The position numbers and the translations under genes were made by a program. From Mangifera indica (taxonomy: Eukaryota > Streptophyta > Magnoliopsida > Sapindales > Anacardiaceae): a DNA stretch of 64,000 bases. This document shows, in pieces, positions 1 to 11,940 of this stretch; position 1 is the first letter of the stretch; each line of letters begins with the position of its first letter. The notes beneath the pieces are model-generated. The model saw only the letters and a list, made by a program, of their open reading frames with translations, did no database searches and was not told the DNA's origin. The stretch spans positions 15,051,463 to 15,115,462 of the forward strand of contig NC_058137.1 in NCBI RefSeq assembly GCF_011075055.1, in the 5' to 3' direction.

Positions 1-1516
1 GAGGGCTATTATAGCTTGCTAGAAATATTTTTGAATCCTCTTTTCAACGATAGATAGATTGTATGAATTAGAGGCTGTTTGGACTGTTAAATTGTATGAA
101 CAAAAAGACTGCCTTAACAAATAAACAGTAAATGCAGTTTTTGCTACTGATTTCGTCCCACGTTTTGACTGCCTTATCTGATAAATCATCAGTACTATTA
201 TAGATTGTTGGAAAGCTCTTTGAATCCTATTTTCAACAATATATAGCTTGTATGAATTAGAGACCTATTGGACTATTAAATATTGTATGAACCAAAAAGA
301 CTATTTTACCCAAACAAATAGGAAATACAGGTTTTTGCCATTGAATTCATCCCACGTTTTGACTGCCTTATCGGATGAATCATGAGGGTTATTATAGCTT
401 GCTAGAAATCTCTTTGAATCCTCATTTCAAAGATAGATAACTTGTATGAATTAGAGACCGTTTGGGCTGTTAAATTGTATGGACAAAAAGACTACCCTAC
501 CAAATGAACAGTCCTATGAACAATATTTCACAATTTTTGGAAGGAAAGAAAGAAAGAAAAAGAGGAGAACAAGGAAAGGAAGAAAGAAAGAAAGGAAAGG
601 AAAGAAAAGAGAGAAAAAGAAAAGTAAGAAGAGGAATTTGGGGCTCAAGATTCAGGGGTCGTCCTAAGAGTTTAGTCTGGTGAGTTATGGATAGTTTTAG
701 ATGGAAGCAAAATTAATAAGATATAATGCATGCATGCATGTTATGAACTATGAGGGGGCACTTTACACTACACCGCCCGTAGTAGGGTATTTTCGTAGTA
801 GGACATAGACCTACAATAGAGTCTACTCGTAGTAGAGCATGCTCGTAGTAAAGCATAATTTAGATTCAAAAATGGTATAGTGAGAGAAAGTAATAGAAGT
901 CAAGCTTAGAAAATTGGCAAATCGTTATAGTTAGTTTCCAGAAAGTATCAAATAGACACTAAATTGGACAAAGTATGACCAAATAATAAAAAATGAACTA
1001 GATTATCCCCTCGATTTCTTGTGGAGGTTATAATATGAGGTTAAGTCTTGAGAGTGAGTTAGCATAAGAAAGGAGATAGTTTACTTATTTCTTCCCCCTT
1101 ACTAAGTGTTCGTATCTCTCACTTCTTTTTCTTTCATGATTGCAGGTATAGGTGATCGAGATAACTACGAGGCAGGGTCAGGTCAGCGAAGATAGACCCA
1201 AGCTGAGGTTGGTTATCTATAGTTTTTGTTACATATATATGATACTATTGATTTTTGGCCCTATTCAGATAGTTGTATAGTTGTATCTAGCAGCATGTAT
1301 ATGATTACTTTATGATCTTAGATGTTTCAGATGAGTTTTCATATGGGATATATACATCTTTTGTTCACTTCTAGATTTTCAGTTTTTTTAGAATAATTTC
1401 TAAACACTTTTAGTGATGCATTCATTTTAAAAGATTTTAAAAAAAATAAATGCTCTGGATATTAATTCGTAATATTTCTCCTTTAGTGAATAGTATTTCT
1501 GGGGAGGGATGTTACA
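1..1516 (+). mobile_element. Ty3/gypsy LTR remnant (gypsy-1 family, right part)
   Basis: This stretch matches the inner and right parts of the LTRs at 8336-10591 and 15334-17046: the same approximately 190-bp tandem blocks, the same purine tract (about 537-640), the same short GTAGTAGG repeats (about 770-860) and the same right end, TGTTACA at 1510-1516. No primer binding site follows, so it is either the 3' LTR of an element lying to the left or a solo LTR. The left end is outside the window. It carries no gene; the Lys/Arg-rich reading frame in the purine tract is an artefact. Confidence 0.85.
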
Positions 1517-1962
1517 TTACCCTTTGAGAAGGGAAGGCTAAGGATCAAAAGGATTAAAATTTTGAATAAGATGACATCTTTAAAGTATGTTTAGAGACTT
1601 CTCATAGATCGTTCTTCCATCAAGTCATTTTGGGTTCACAGGGTCCTCTATAGAGGTCAATCATTCTGGCATATTAGGATTACCTTTGAGGCTTTGTTGG
1701 CATTGATGAAAAATCTTATTAGCAGGGCCTAGTATAGAGACTTATCATAAACTAAATTAGGCATGGTCGAGACACTTTTCTATAGTTTGACTACTGACTA
1801 CCATAGGGTTGTCTATGTGATTTGTTCTTTTTAAAGGTGTTATTGGCTATTAGTCTACCTTGGGATGCTAAGGTGTCAAACATTATCTAAGATAGTTTTT
1901 GGGTTTTCTTATTCAGTACCTTAGAGTTTTAGCATATCTAGGACTTAGTCACCATTTGTCTA
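1517..1962. other. Unassigned DNA between two LTR-like blocks
   Basis: No long reading frame, tRNA-like fold or repeat that I can recognise. It may be the flank of the preceding LTR or a decayed internal region of an older element. Confidence 0.4.
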
Positions 1963-4300
1963 TGTAACATTCACAGATATGTTCAAGGGTATTTTTGTCT
2001 TTTGCCTTTGGTTTGACTTATTTGATTGTGTGAAATTTGGGAGGATTTAAATTAATTAATCAAGTCATTAAGGCTGGAACGAACATTTGCCATAATAGTA
2101 AACGCTCATTTGGGTGCAATAAAGGGCAAATCTATCATTTTGTTTTGGATGCATGAAATTGACAAGTATTGGAAGTGTATCAATCATTCATGATAGACAT
2201 GGACATCCATTTGTTGATTTGAAAATTTATAAGGGCTAGTTTCATGGCAAAGTTGGGATTTGCCATTAATGGAAAAAGTCTAGAATAATCATTCTTAAAG
2301 AGGAACACATATTCATGACGTTATTTTGGGAAAATAAAAAGGGCTTTCATAGCTGTTTGGCTCATTTTTTGCAATCATTATTTTCAAAGCATAAAAAAAT
2401 AGAGTGAGAGAATCTTAAGATCTAAGGAGACACCAAAGATAATCACAAACACACGAAGACAATCGTATTCACTAAAAGAGAGGTAAATAGATGGTTTCCT
2501 TTTGACTATTCCGATTTGTTGGCCTATAAACATGCTTTAATTCTTTTTCTTATGTTGTTTGTTGAGTGTATGAATTATATTCACTAAAAGTATGCTTAAT
2601 ATTATAATTATATGTGTTGGGGACTTTATGGATATTTTGTGATTTGAATAATGAACATGTGCATGATCTATTACACAACTTATGATATGAGACAAAACAC
2701 CTGTGAATGATGATTCTGTTATGGTGGAAAAATGTTTAAAGATACTTGGTCTTGATTTTGGATTGATGGACTTCCTTGAGTTGTAAAAAATTATACGGAA
2801 TAAACTTATTTGAATTTTGCAAATTGCATGGAATGACCATTACTAGGTAGTAATACCAACTATTCTCCTTGAGGATAGCATAGAGTTAGCTTATTTATTG
2901 TAGGAACATTTGGTAGGTAGTTTTTTGTATTAGCCAGGAACACTCATTCGGCAAGGGATGAACATTCATTCTTGGTGATATAGATAGAATGAGTTAGCTT
3001 AAGATGAACGAGCAAGATAGTGACACTATTAGTCAAGACATTAGAGAACGTCCATTTGAGTTTACAAAGTACCATACATAGATGGATATAAGTTACCGAA
3101 TGAGTATCAAGAGCAATGAGCGCTCGTTTCTATATAATAAAAAATAACTATTTTACCCTTATAGGATATGGATATAAGGAAAAAAAATGTTTACGACCCT
3201 AATAAAGGTTGAAATAGGACAACTACGTATTTGGAAAGTGTCTAACTATATGGATGATGACACAAGCCCTGTCTAGATTGAATCTAAGTCAAACAATTGT
3301 AAATAATATATATCCATATTTCAGATAATTGTGTGACAAAATTCAACTTACAATACGAGATGAAGTATGCATGAATAAAGATTGTGTTATGGTGGAAACA
3401 TGTTTAGAGATACTTGGTCTTGATTTTAGATTTATAGACTTCATTGATTTGTTAGAAATTGTATGGAATAAACTTATCAGAATTTTATAGGTCATGTGGA
3501 ATAATCATTACTTGGTAGTAGTATTAACCTTTCTTTTTGAGGATAACGTATAGTTGGCTTATTCACCTTAAGAATGTCTGATAGGTAATGTTTTAGAGCA
3601 ACAATGAATACTCGTTCGATATGGGATGAACATTTGTTCCTAGTGACATAGGCAAAATGAGTTGGCTTAGGATAAACGAGCAGAGGAATGACAATATTAG
3701 TTAGGACATTAGGGAATGTTTATTTGGCTTTATAGAATACCACCCATTGATTGATGTAAATTATAGAATGAGTATCAAAGGTAACTAGCGCAAGGTGCTT
3801 CAGCATCTGGGATGCTTGTGTATGCACCAACGTTAGATATCTTAGCATCTAAGATGCTTGTGTAATTTTGGTCGAGGCTTAAGGTCTTACTCCTCATTTA
3901 TAGGGGTATCCGTAGCTTATAACTCAAATAACAAGTGTACTGGGTGCATTTTATATTAGACATTTAGGATATGTCATTCTTTCACCAAGCATCTAGGATG
4001 TCCATGTACATCATTTGACCTAGTCATCTAAGATGACATTGCTTATGGAGATTTAGTACAGGGTACTGATATGGGTTGTGCAAGAAGGCGACTTGACATG
4101 TGCAAATACATGAGATGGGTCAGTACAGTCATTTTGTGTTATACTTTCATTTGGATTATATAATTTTGAGATTGTTATTATGATTTATGCACTATGAGTA
4201 TCAGTTTTGTTTTCATACACATTATTACTGTTATCACCAAATTTGGATTGGATTTGGATATGAATAAATGTTAGTATGAATGTTTGTTTTTATGATGTAA
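1963..4300 (+). mobile_element. Probable LTR-like DNA of a second Ty3/gypsy family
   Basis: The block opens with TGTAACATTCACAG, followed by a short 'TTTTTGTCTTTTGCC' run, the same style of start as the gypsy-1 LTR (TGTAATACCCTCAGG followed by ATCTTTTGACCC). It has no coding potential. It holds a long direct repeat (2707-3122 and 3374-3797) and several copies of an 11-base GCATCTAGGATG-like motif between 3800 and 4040. The right end near 4300 (TGATGTAACACC) is a guess. What I see is an LTR-like start and repeats; that it is an LTR is inference. Confidence 0.4.
2707..3797 (+). repeat. Long imperfect direct repeat, two copies
   Basis: Copy one runs about 2707-3122 and copy two about 3374-3797, offset by about 665 bases. 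Both begin near 'GTTATGGTGGAAA.ATGTTTA.AGATACTTGG' and end near 'GAATGAGTATCAA'. They differ at many positions, so the duplication is old. The 250-base spacer also resembles the sequence upstream of copy one. Confidence 0.8.
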
Positions 4301-4799
4301 CACCTTTTTGTATATGGGTAAGTTTAAGTAATTTCATGCTCAAATTATATGTTGGGTATCATGTTTGGAAAGTTTCAAGTTAACATGTTTCTTCGAGAGC
4401 ATATTCTGTTAGTATATCCTATAGTAACCATTCGTGTTGTCAATTTTAGGGCAGTTTATCTTTTATATATATGTATTAATTTATTAATAAAAGTAGTTCT
4501 TTTATTCATGTACATAAACTTCTTTCGCTTATTTGCATTAATATAAAGTATGTATATGAAATATCTAGATAATTAACTTAATATATACAATAAATTATCG
4601 AATTGTTCTCTACAGACGTGACATATATTGGGTAATAATATCATATAATAGGCATATTGAATGCCTTTATTAAATATCATGAGATGATATTTATGCAGGT
4701 GACGATAATGTTCATGTTATTAGGGAATTAGTGTGGATTAACAGTTAATGAACTGATTTTCGAATGTTACCAATGACGATAAGTCACATGATCATTAAA
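4301..4799. other. AT-rich DNA upstream of the copia-1 LTR
   Basis: No gene recognised. Only short chance reading frames are present. The true left edge of the copia-1 LTR may lie in here. Confidence 0.35.
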
Positions 4800-5783
4800 T
4801 TATGGTCAATGACTTATCATATGATTGTACTAGTGTACGAAGTAATCCTTTAACCTGAGACGTCGTGGTCAGATCTGATACAGATGTATATGGTGCATAT
4901 GGTCTATAAATATGGGGCTAATCATTTTCTGTATGAAAGGTCATATTGGTTATATGTTGTTTGTATACAGAGATGAATGATGATTAAAATGGGATCCATT
5001 AACTCAGAAATATTAGGTTTAAGATATCTGTTGATTTAACCCAAATCTAAGTTCCTGAATAAGTGTTTATAAATATTGAAAACCAAAATCTCTGGCCAGA
5101 GTATATATAATGTAAGTTATATAAAGGGTGTTTGTAATGTCATGTTCTAAATATATCAATTGATGATTTATAGAGTATTGAATTAGGGTTTTGACAAACC
5201 ATGAGCTCGAAAATCAATCAAGATTGGACAACAAAAGGATCTTACCTACACAAAATGTATAATTAGGAAATTAGGTTCGATGGAGTGTCTATTCATCGTG
5301 TTTTAGAGTCTATGACACATTACTAGTTGTTTACCATAGTGGTTGAGTTTTCGAATAAATTTTTGGATCATTCAAAAAAACGGTTGATGATTACGTCATG
5401 ATTAACTTAAAGGGTCACACCAATAAACCAAACATTTAGAGAGTGACAATTACATAATTGTGAATTAGTCATTAGTATATAAATGAACCATTAGTTTATT
5501 TTCAATACACTTGATTCAGTTTAACTAAAATTCTCTCGCAAACATAAAAATATCTCCCTTCTCTCTACACCTTATGACTTTGGTGGCTTTTGGCTTGGTT
5601 TGTGCATCACTTTGGAGGCTTTTCACTTGATGGGCTAATCTCCATCTTCTCCATCAAAGAAAGAAGCAAGGAGTAGGTAAAACACTACACTTTCCTTGCT
5701 TACCTCCATATATGTATTGATTCTTTTTTGAAACTTGCATACATATCATTTTTGCTTCACTGTCTTTCTTATTTTCTTACAAA
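4800..5783 (+). mobile_element. copia-1 5' LTR (left edge unresolved)
   Basis: The block is collinear with the copia-2 LTRs at 21165-22336 and about 28000-29160. Shared landmarks include a conserved opening near 'GACTTATCAT', 'GTCATATTGGTTATATG', 'CTCTGGCCAGAGTATA', and a right end with 'GGAGGCTTTTCACTTGATGGG', 'AGGAGTAGGTAAAA' and a T-rich run. It ends directly before a primer binding site at 5784. The left boundary cannot be fixed because I find no clean TG terminus. Confidence 0.7.
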
Positions 5784-5797
5784 TGGTATTAGAGTCA
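5784..5797 (+). promoter_or_regulatory. copia-1 primer binding site
   Basis: TGGTATTAGAGTCA resembles the plant initiator tRNA-Met complement TGGTATCAGAGC with C-to-T changes. It lies directly after the LTR-like block, at the same relative place as 22337 in copia-2. Confidence 0.7.
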
Positions 5798-6277
5798 TTT
5801 TGGCTCCTTGCATGTTGATTTTTGAGCTAAAATTATGTTATTTGTTCATAAAGTATGTATATATGGCATATATGTACCTGTATGTTGTCAGTTTGCTAAC
5901 AAATCAAGTTTTTCAAGTTTATTTTAAATTGAAGCTCTTGATCACGACTTGTTTGTTGGGTTTCTTGTTCTTTTGTATGTTTTGATGATTTAAGATGAAG
6001 AAAATATGGATTAAGGAATTTATATGATGAAGAGTTTATGAGATGCAAGTATATATGCTTGATTTTGACATACATGTGCTTTTGGCTTGTAAATTCAAGT
6101 TTGAATCTTGGAATTTCTTAATGCATGTCTTGACTGGACATATATTGGGATATACATTGTAAATTTTGTGTATTATACACGAGATAAATGAATTAAGGGC
6201 ATGCATGTATGGTATATGCATAGAAAAGTTTTATATATGGAGATATATTAATACATGTGCACATATATATGTTGAAT

Positions 6278-6421
6278 GGTGTGGTATGTATTTGTGCCAT
6301 GACTATTTAATGTATAATTTATACCACAAATACATACCACACCATATATGTTGAATGGTGTGGTATGTATTTGTGCCATGACTATTTAATGCATAATTTA
6401 TGATTAAATAATAAATTATGC
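6278..6421. repeat. Hairpin cluster in the copia-1 leader
   Basis: GGTGTGGTATGTATTTGTG occurs at 6278-6296, its exact reverse complement at 6325-6343, and the direct form again at 6357-6375. The last two give a 21-bp perfect stem (6325-6345 with 6355-6375) around a 9-base loop. A second palindrome, GCATAATTTAT pairing with ATAAATTATGC, follows at about 6391-6421. Confidence 0.9.
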
Positions 6422-6526
6422 ATATATATTAACTTGTATTTAATTGTGACTAAGTGTGAGATATGATTATAAGTTGACATGAGATAAATATATTCATATA
6501 ATATAAGTAACTTTTATTTAATTTTA

Positions 6527-6618
6527 ATATATGAGTGAAAAATGGCCCATGCAACATTTTTTTAATTTTAATCCATGAGTGAAAAATGGCCCATGCAACA
6601 TTTTACATGTGTTACTTA
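6527..6618 (+). repeat. 44-bp tandem duplication in the copia-1 leader
   Basis: Two nearly identical copies containing ATGAGTGAAAAATGGCCC start at 6531 and 6575. Confidence 0.85.
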
Positions 6619-7721
6619 AAATATTAGAAATATTTACATCATATAGATTGTGTCATTTGTGCTTGAATACTTGAGTCAATGCATTTTATTATAATTGTAT
6701 TTGATTTGATCAAATTTAGTAGATAAATATTTATTTGGGTTATGAATAAGTTTATATGATTTAATAAATATTAATTTAGTTGATAGATAGATGATTTAGG
6801 GATGGTCGTGTGTGTAATTTGTGAGTTTCAAAGTTTAAATATTTGGAATATAATATTCTTTTATTAAGAGGTTTGTATTAAACAACCCTCCATTTATTTT
6901 TTCTTTATCGGGCTATGTGCCTAAGTTTAAAATATAATCAGAGTAGTTAGACATGGACTTGAAGGCAATCGAATGATGATATGATCAAAGGTATAAACTT
7001 AGGTAAATAGTTTGCCATTAGGATATATTTTAGAAAACTTTTTAATCATTTCACCATGTTTTATTTTATGCATATATGAGATGTACGTATATCATGGTAA
7101 AATAATAAAATAACTTAATTAATCTTATGTTAAACTTAAAATCTCTCTAAATAAAATTATTAAATATGTGGCTCCCATCATGAGATAACTAAATTCTATA
7201 ACATAAATTTTAATATCTAAAGGTTTCTATTATGTGAAGGATATGAAATTTATATCATGAAATTAAGTTTATCTTGTTTTTGGATGGTTATTTTCTTCTT
7301 GACTAAAATTTTTATTATATGAGGACATGGTAAAAGTATCATTTTAGGAAAGTGTAATGGTTCATCTTGAACTAGCAAAGGGTATCAAGATTTCTATTAT
7401 ATGAGGTATCTAGAGCGAAGGGTATAGAAGACGAATCGAGTCTTATATAGAAGTATAAATGAAAATAGATTCCTACTTACTAAATTTAGTTGGCCAAAAT
7501 TTCTATTATATGAGGCTGATTAAATTTAATAAGAATTTGATTTCCTACTAAAAATTTAATCTAGTGAAAATTTTCAAATCTTATCTAAAGGTATGTAAAA
7601 TTTGAATAAAATAGTAGAAGTTAATGAGATTATGCATCAAAAGGTTCAAATTTATTCTAGTCACTAATTAAACTATATTTTTTTTTTGTAGTGCTCTTCG
7701 ATTAATTGAGATAAATTAAAA

Positions 7722-8335
7722 ATAGCCAACAATATATTATTACGTATTTTGGATAATAATGTGTTACCTTGACCAAATTTCATGGACTGGTTAAGAAACT
7801 TGAGAATCATTCTCAGTTTCGAAAAGGCTACATATGTATGTAAAGTGCCCATTTCACTTGACTTGCCTCCAACTACCAAAGATGATGAAAAAGAAGTTTT
7901 CAAAACCTGGCAGAAGGATAATCTAAGAGCCTGAAACTACATGTTAGTTTCAATGAATAGAGAATTACAAATAAAGCATGAAAAAAAGGCAAAATGCATA
8001 CGATAAACTCATGGCCTTGTAAGAATTGTGTGGCAAGAATTTGTGAGTAATGGAATACAATTTGTGTGCGACGCTCTACAAAATAAGACTAATGGAAGGT
8101 ATGTCTTCAGATAAACATATCATAAAGATGATAAACATCTTAGAGTAGCTGAATGTCCATAGGGTTGTCATTCCTTACAAAGTCAAGGTGAATTTGATTC
8201 TCTAATCTCCCCTGAAAAGTTACAAAATGTTTATAACAAACTATAATTTGAATAAAATAAAACACACATTTTTAGAGCTTCTAAATGAGATTCAAGAGTT
8301 CTACAAACAATGGAAAAAAACACGGGGAAGTTAAC
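7722..8335 (+). pseudogene. copia-1 gag, 5' fragment, interrupted by gypsy-1
   Basis: The translation opens with residues matching the copia-2 gag N-terminus (ANNILLRILDNN..., then a 'WLRNL' motif), the UBN2/gag-like fold of Ty1/copia polyproteins. The start codon is ATA here where copia-2 has ATG (24261), so initiation is lost. In-frame stops and frameshifts follow. At 8335, in the 'L.E.QEFY' region about 200 codons in, the sequence is cut by the gypsy-1 5' LTR. The matching position in copia-2 is about 24792. Non-functional. Confidence 0.75.
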
Positions 8336-9008
8336 TGTAATACCCTCAGGTATGTTTCAGGGGCAATTACATCTTTTGACCCTGTTTAGAGATATTTCCA
8401 ATTGTATGTGTGTGTTTTTAGTATATATAGATATATATAAAAGAAAAAAAAAGAAAAAAAAATAATATATTGAAAAAGTATGGAGAAGAAAAGTCAATAA
8501 AGGAAAACCTTTACCTTTTGCTTTCCTTTTGCTTTTTCGATCATTCTCTCGTCTCTTCCAAAAGAAGGCAGTCTTCTTCCTTTCTTTGCTGCATTTTTAA
8601 GAACAGTGAGTGATTTTGAGAGGATTTTGGAAGATAAATAAGGAAGGAAAATAAGAGGAAGCACTTTGGGAGCCTTGGTAACCAAAATATCTCTTCTTTT
8701 TCCCTTTTCCTATGTTTATATATATATTGGATGCATGTGATATGAATATGTTAGTATGTTTTGGTGTTGATTTAAGGAGATTTTGGTGTTAAATGAAACA
8801 AAACAAAGAGAAGGAAGCCAACTTGCAAATATTTGGCTTGAAATAAGGTAAGGGGTATCATTCTTGATATGTTGCATGTTTTAGGCTTTTGGTTCTTTGG
8901 ATCTATGTTATAAATGATGATTTTGAAGTTGAGAAATGTTGTTTTGCCATTTGGGATGTCTATGTGTGTGATTTTGTTCATGGCAAGAAGTTACATAATA
9001 TTTACAGT

Positions 9009-9580
9009 TTTTGCCACTTCGTCCCATGTTTTGGTTGTCTTATCTGATGAATTATGAGTCCTATTATATCTTGTTGGAAAGATCTTTGAATCCTCTTTCT
9101 AATTATATATAGCTTGTATGAATTAGAGATTATTTGGACTGTTAAATATTGTATGAACTAAAAGGATTGCTTTACCAAATAAACAGAGGAGGTAGTTTTG
9201 CCACTGATTTCATCTCACGTTTTGACTGTCTTATCTAAGGATTTATGAGTGCTATTATATCTTTTTGGAAAGCTCTTTTAATTCTCTTTTTAGTGATGTA
9301 TAGCTTGTATGAATTGGGGATCATTTGGATTGGTAAATATTGCATGAACCACAAGGACTACTTTTCTAAATAAACAGAGGAGACAGTTTTTGTCACTGAA
9401 TTTATCTCACGTTTTGACTGCCTTATTTATTGAATTATGAGTGCTATTATAGCTTGTTGGAAATATATTTGAATCCTCTTTTCAAGGATATATAGCTTGT
9501 ATGAATTATAAACCGTTTGGGCTGTTAAATTGCTTGAAAAAGAAGGCTGCCCTGCTAAATGACTGTTCTATAAACAGTAT
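9009..9580 (+). repeat. Tandem blocks of about 187-190 bp inside the gypsy-1 5' LTR
   Basis: Each block starts near 'TTTTGCCACT', carries 'CACGTTTTGACTG', 'AGCTTGTATGAATT' and ends near 'ACCAAATAAACAG'. Starts are at 9009, 9196 and 9386. The same array occurs at 1-530 and at about 16008-16580. Confidence 0.85.
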
Positions 9581-10458
9581 TTCGTAGCTTTGGGCAGGAA
9601 AGAAAGAAAGAAAAAGAGGAGAAAAAGGAAAGGAAGAAGAAAGGAAAGAAAGGAAAGAAAAAAAAAGAAAAGAAAGAAAGAAAAGAAAGAAAAGCAAGAA
9701 AAGAAATTTGGGGCTCAAGATTTAGGGGTCGTCCCAAGAGTAATGTCCGGTGAGTTATGAATAAATTTAGATGGAAGAAAAATTAGTAAGATATAAGACC
9801 CACATGCATGCTATAAACTATGAGGGGGCACTTTCCACTACACCGCCTATAGTAGGGCACGTTCGTAATAGAGCTCAATTCAGATTCAGAAATAGTGTAG
9901 TGAAAGAAAGAAAGAGAGCTTGAGCTTGGAAAAGTGCCAAATCCCTATAGTTAGCTTCTAGAAAGTATCAAATAGACACCAAATGGGACAAAGTATGACC
10001 CAAATAGTAAAGAATGAACTAGATTACCCTTTTAATCTCTTATAGAGGTTATGATGTGAGGTTGAGTCCCGAGAGTGAGACAGAACAGGAAAGAAGATAG
10101 TTTATTTGATTCTTTCCCCTTACTGAATGTTCTTATCACTCACTTCATTTTCTTTCATGATTGCAGGTATAGGTGATCGAGGTAACTGCAAGGCAGGGTT
10201 AGGTCAGTGTAGGTAGATCTTGCTGGAGCAGGTTATCTCTGGTTTATATTACATGCATATAGTCGCATGTTCTTGTTAATTATTGACTTTTTGAGATAGT
10301 GGTACACTTATATATGATTATTTCATGTTTTCAGATGCTTTCAATGAGTTTTCACATGAGTATATACATCTTTTGGTTCGCTTCCAGATATTCAGTTTTT
10401 AAAATAATTTCTAAACACTTTTAGTGATGCATTCATGTTAAAGTAGTTTAAAAGAGAA

Positions 10459-10466
<8 letters not shown>

Positions 10467-10523
<57 letters not shown>
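10467..10523. repeat. (AT)n microsatellite in the gypsy-1 5' LTR
   Basis: Uninterrupted AT dinucleotide run after a poly-A stretch. The matching position at about 1440 in the first LTR remnant has only a short A-rich run, so the expansion is copy-specific. Confidence 0.95.
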
Positions 10524-10528
<5 letters not shown>

Positions 10529-10593
10529 TTCAGATATTAATTCGTAACATTTTTTCTTTGGTGGGTAGTACTTCTAGAGGGGGATGTTACAAG

Positions 10594-10609
10594 TTGGTAT
10601 CAGAGCATG
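10594..10609 (+). promoter_or_regulatory. gypsy-1 primer binding site
   Basis: TTGGTATCAGAGCATG begins three bases past the LTR end and matches the 3' end of plant initiator tRNA-Met. Confidence 0.9.
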
Positions 10610-10782
10610 ATTTTGGGAACCCAAAAAGATGTTTTCTAAAACAAAATGGAGTAATCCAAAATAACACAGAGATGGAATACCTTCCAGCCACGCTGACCAC
10701 CCTCGCAACTGATCACTGTAAGTTAAGTTTTCACTTATACTTGTTGAGTTTTATGAAACTAATGTGTTTATTTTTAGGACCT

Positions 10783-11870
10783 ATGAGTCAAACACCAGTA
10801 GATCCTTTTCAGAAGAGCCAAAGTGAAGGAGTAGCTCCCCAGGTACCCAGAGGGCACTCAGTGCACATGATGTGCGAGAGATTTTCAGAGAAATGATGAG
10901 AGAGCACAGAGGTGCTCCTACACAGGGAAGTGAGACGGTGCCTACACCACCAACACAAGGACATGTTATGAAGGAGGTTAGTTCAGCATCTACAGCAGCC
11001 CTAGTGAGGACTCAGTTGCATCCTATTTTTAACCTCTCTAGTATGCATCAGCCTCAAAAATTTGATGGTACAAAAGACCCACTAGCAGCTGAAGAATGGT
11101 TGGAATCAGTAGAGAGTGCAATGGCTCTGTTTGACATGACCGACCAAGAGAGAGTGAGATATGCCACCTATCTTTTCAAGTCAAGGGCAAGAATATGATG
11201 GAACTTAGTCAGGGAGATGATTAATGTCTTAGAAATGACATGGTCCGAGTTTAGGCACTGATTTGAGGCAGAGTACAGGGGCACTGATGTTACTTGTATC
11301 AAGGCCCAAAAGTTCATTAATCTAGTAGAAGGGACAGATTCTGTAAAAGAATATTCCACGAAGTTTAATCAGCAGTCCCAGTATGCCTCTAAGATAGCTA
11401 GCACAAAAATGGGGCGTATGCAGAAGTTTATGTACGGGCTAGATCCAGAGATAGCTCTAGATGTTATGACAGGGGCGTAACCACCCAGAACTTATGTAGA
11501 GGCCCTTGATAGAGCTTTGAGGGCAGAGGTTTTTGTCAGGAGGAGGTTTGGTCAGACCACAGGGTAAAAGGTTACACCTCTTACTGCTATGCCAGTTCCT
11601 CCGATAAGTAGTGGTTTAGTTTCAACACAGAGAGACTTTCCTCTAGACCAAGATAAGAAGGGTAAACGACCTCTCCAGTTCAGAGGCATGAAAAAGAACT
11701 GAAAGAGTGGAAAGAAACAAAGAAGACCTCAGATACCAGTTTATCAGAAATGTAGAAAGCAATATAGAGGAGAGTGTTTGACAGGCTAGGCAGTTTGTTT
11801 CAGATGTCGTCAGCCTAGACATATTGCTCGTTTTTGTACAGCTGCCCCAGTAAGAGTAGAACAACAGTAG
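10783..11870 (+). pseudogene. gypsy-1 gag
   Basis: The probable start is ATG 10783. The retrotransposon gag domain is recognisable at 11050-11450 ('KFDGTKDP', 'AAEEWLE', 'ERVRYATYLF'). A CCHC knuckle, C-x2-C-x4-H-x4-C, is intact at 11796-11837. Gag would package the element RNA. The frame shifts near 10850. In-frame stops include TGA at 11196-11198, where this family has the WW pair, and further ones near 11260, 11478 and 11788. Most are explained by one G-to-A or C-to-T change. Confidence 0.8.
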
Positions 11871-11940
11871 CCTATAGGAGGGGCCACAGCCAGAGTTTAT
11901 ACGATCACCCAGGGACCAGCAGAGGCTAACCCATCAGTAG

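Larger units (their letters stand above)
5798..7721 (+). mobile_element. copia-1 untranslated leader, 1.9 kb
   Basis: Collinear with the copia-2 leader (22349-24260). No sustained frame. It contains a hairpin made of inverted and direct copies of one 19-base sequence (6278-6375), a 44-bp tandem duplication (6531-6618) and four copies of an 18-base motif close to GATTTCTATTATATGAGG (7222, 7307, 7389 and 7498). A leader this long before gag is unusual for a copia element. Confidence 0.65.
8336..10591 (+). repeat. gypsy-1 5' LTR, 2256 bp
   Basis: Begins TGTAATACCCTCAGG and ends GATGTTACA, immediately before the primer binding site. It contains three tandem blocks of about 187-190 bp (from 9009, 9196 and 9386), an AG-rich tract (9595-9710), short GTAGTAGG-type repeats (9833-9885) and an (AT)n run (10467-10523). 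TATATATAGATATATATAAAAG near 8420 is a candidate TATA region. Confidence 0.9.

Noticed and set aside
479..667. Lys/Arg-rich 62-codon frame
   Set aside because: It translates the GGAAAGAAAG purine tract of an LTR; the same tract occurs in the other two LTR copies with no conserved frame.
9506..9737. Two Phe/Ser-rich minus frames
   Set aside because: Antisense translations of the same purine tract.
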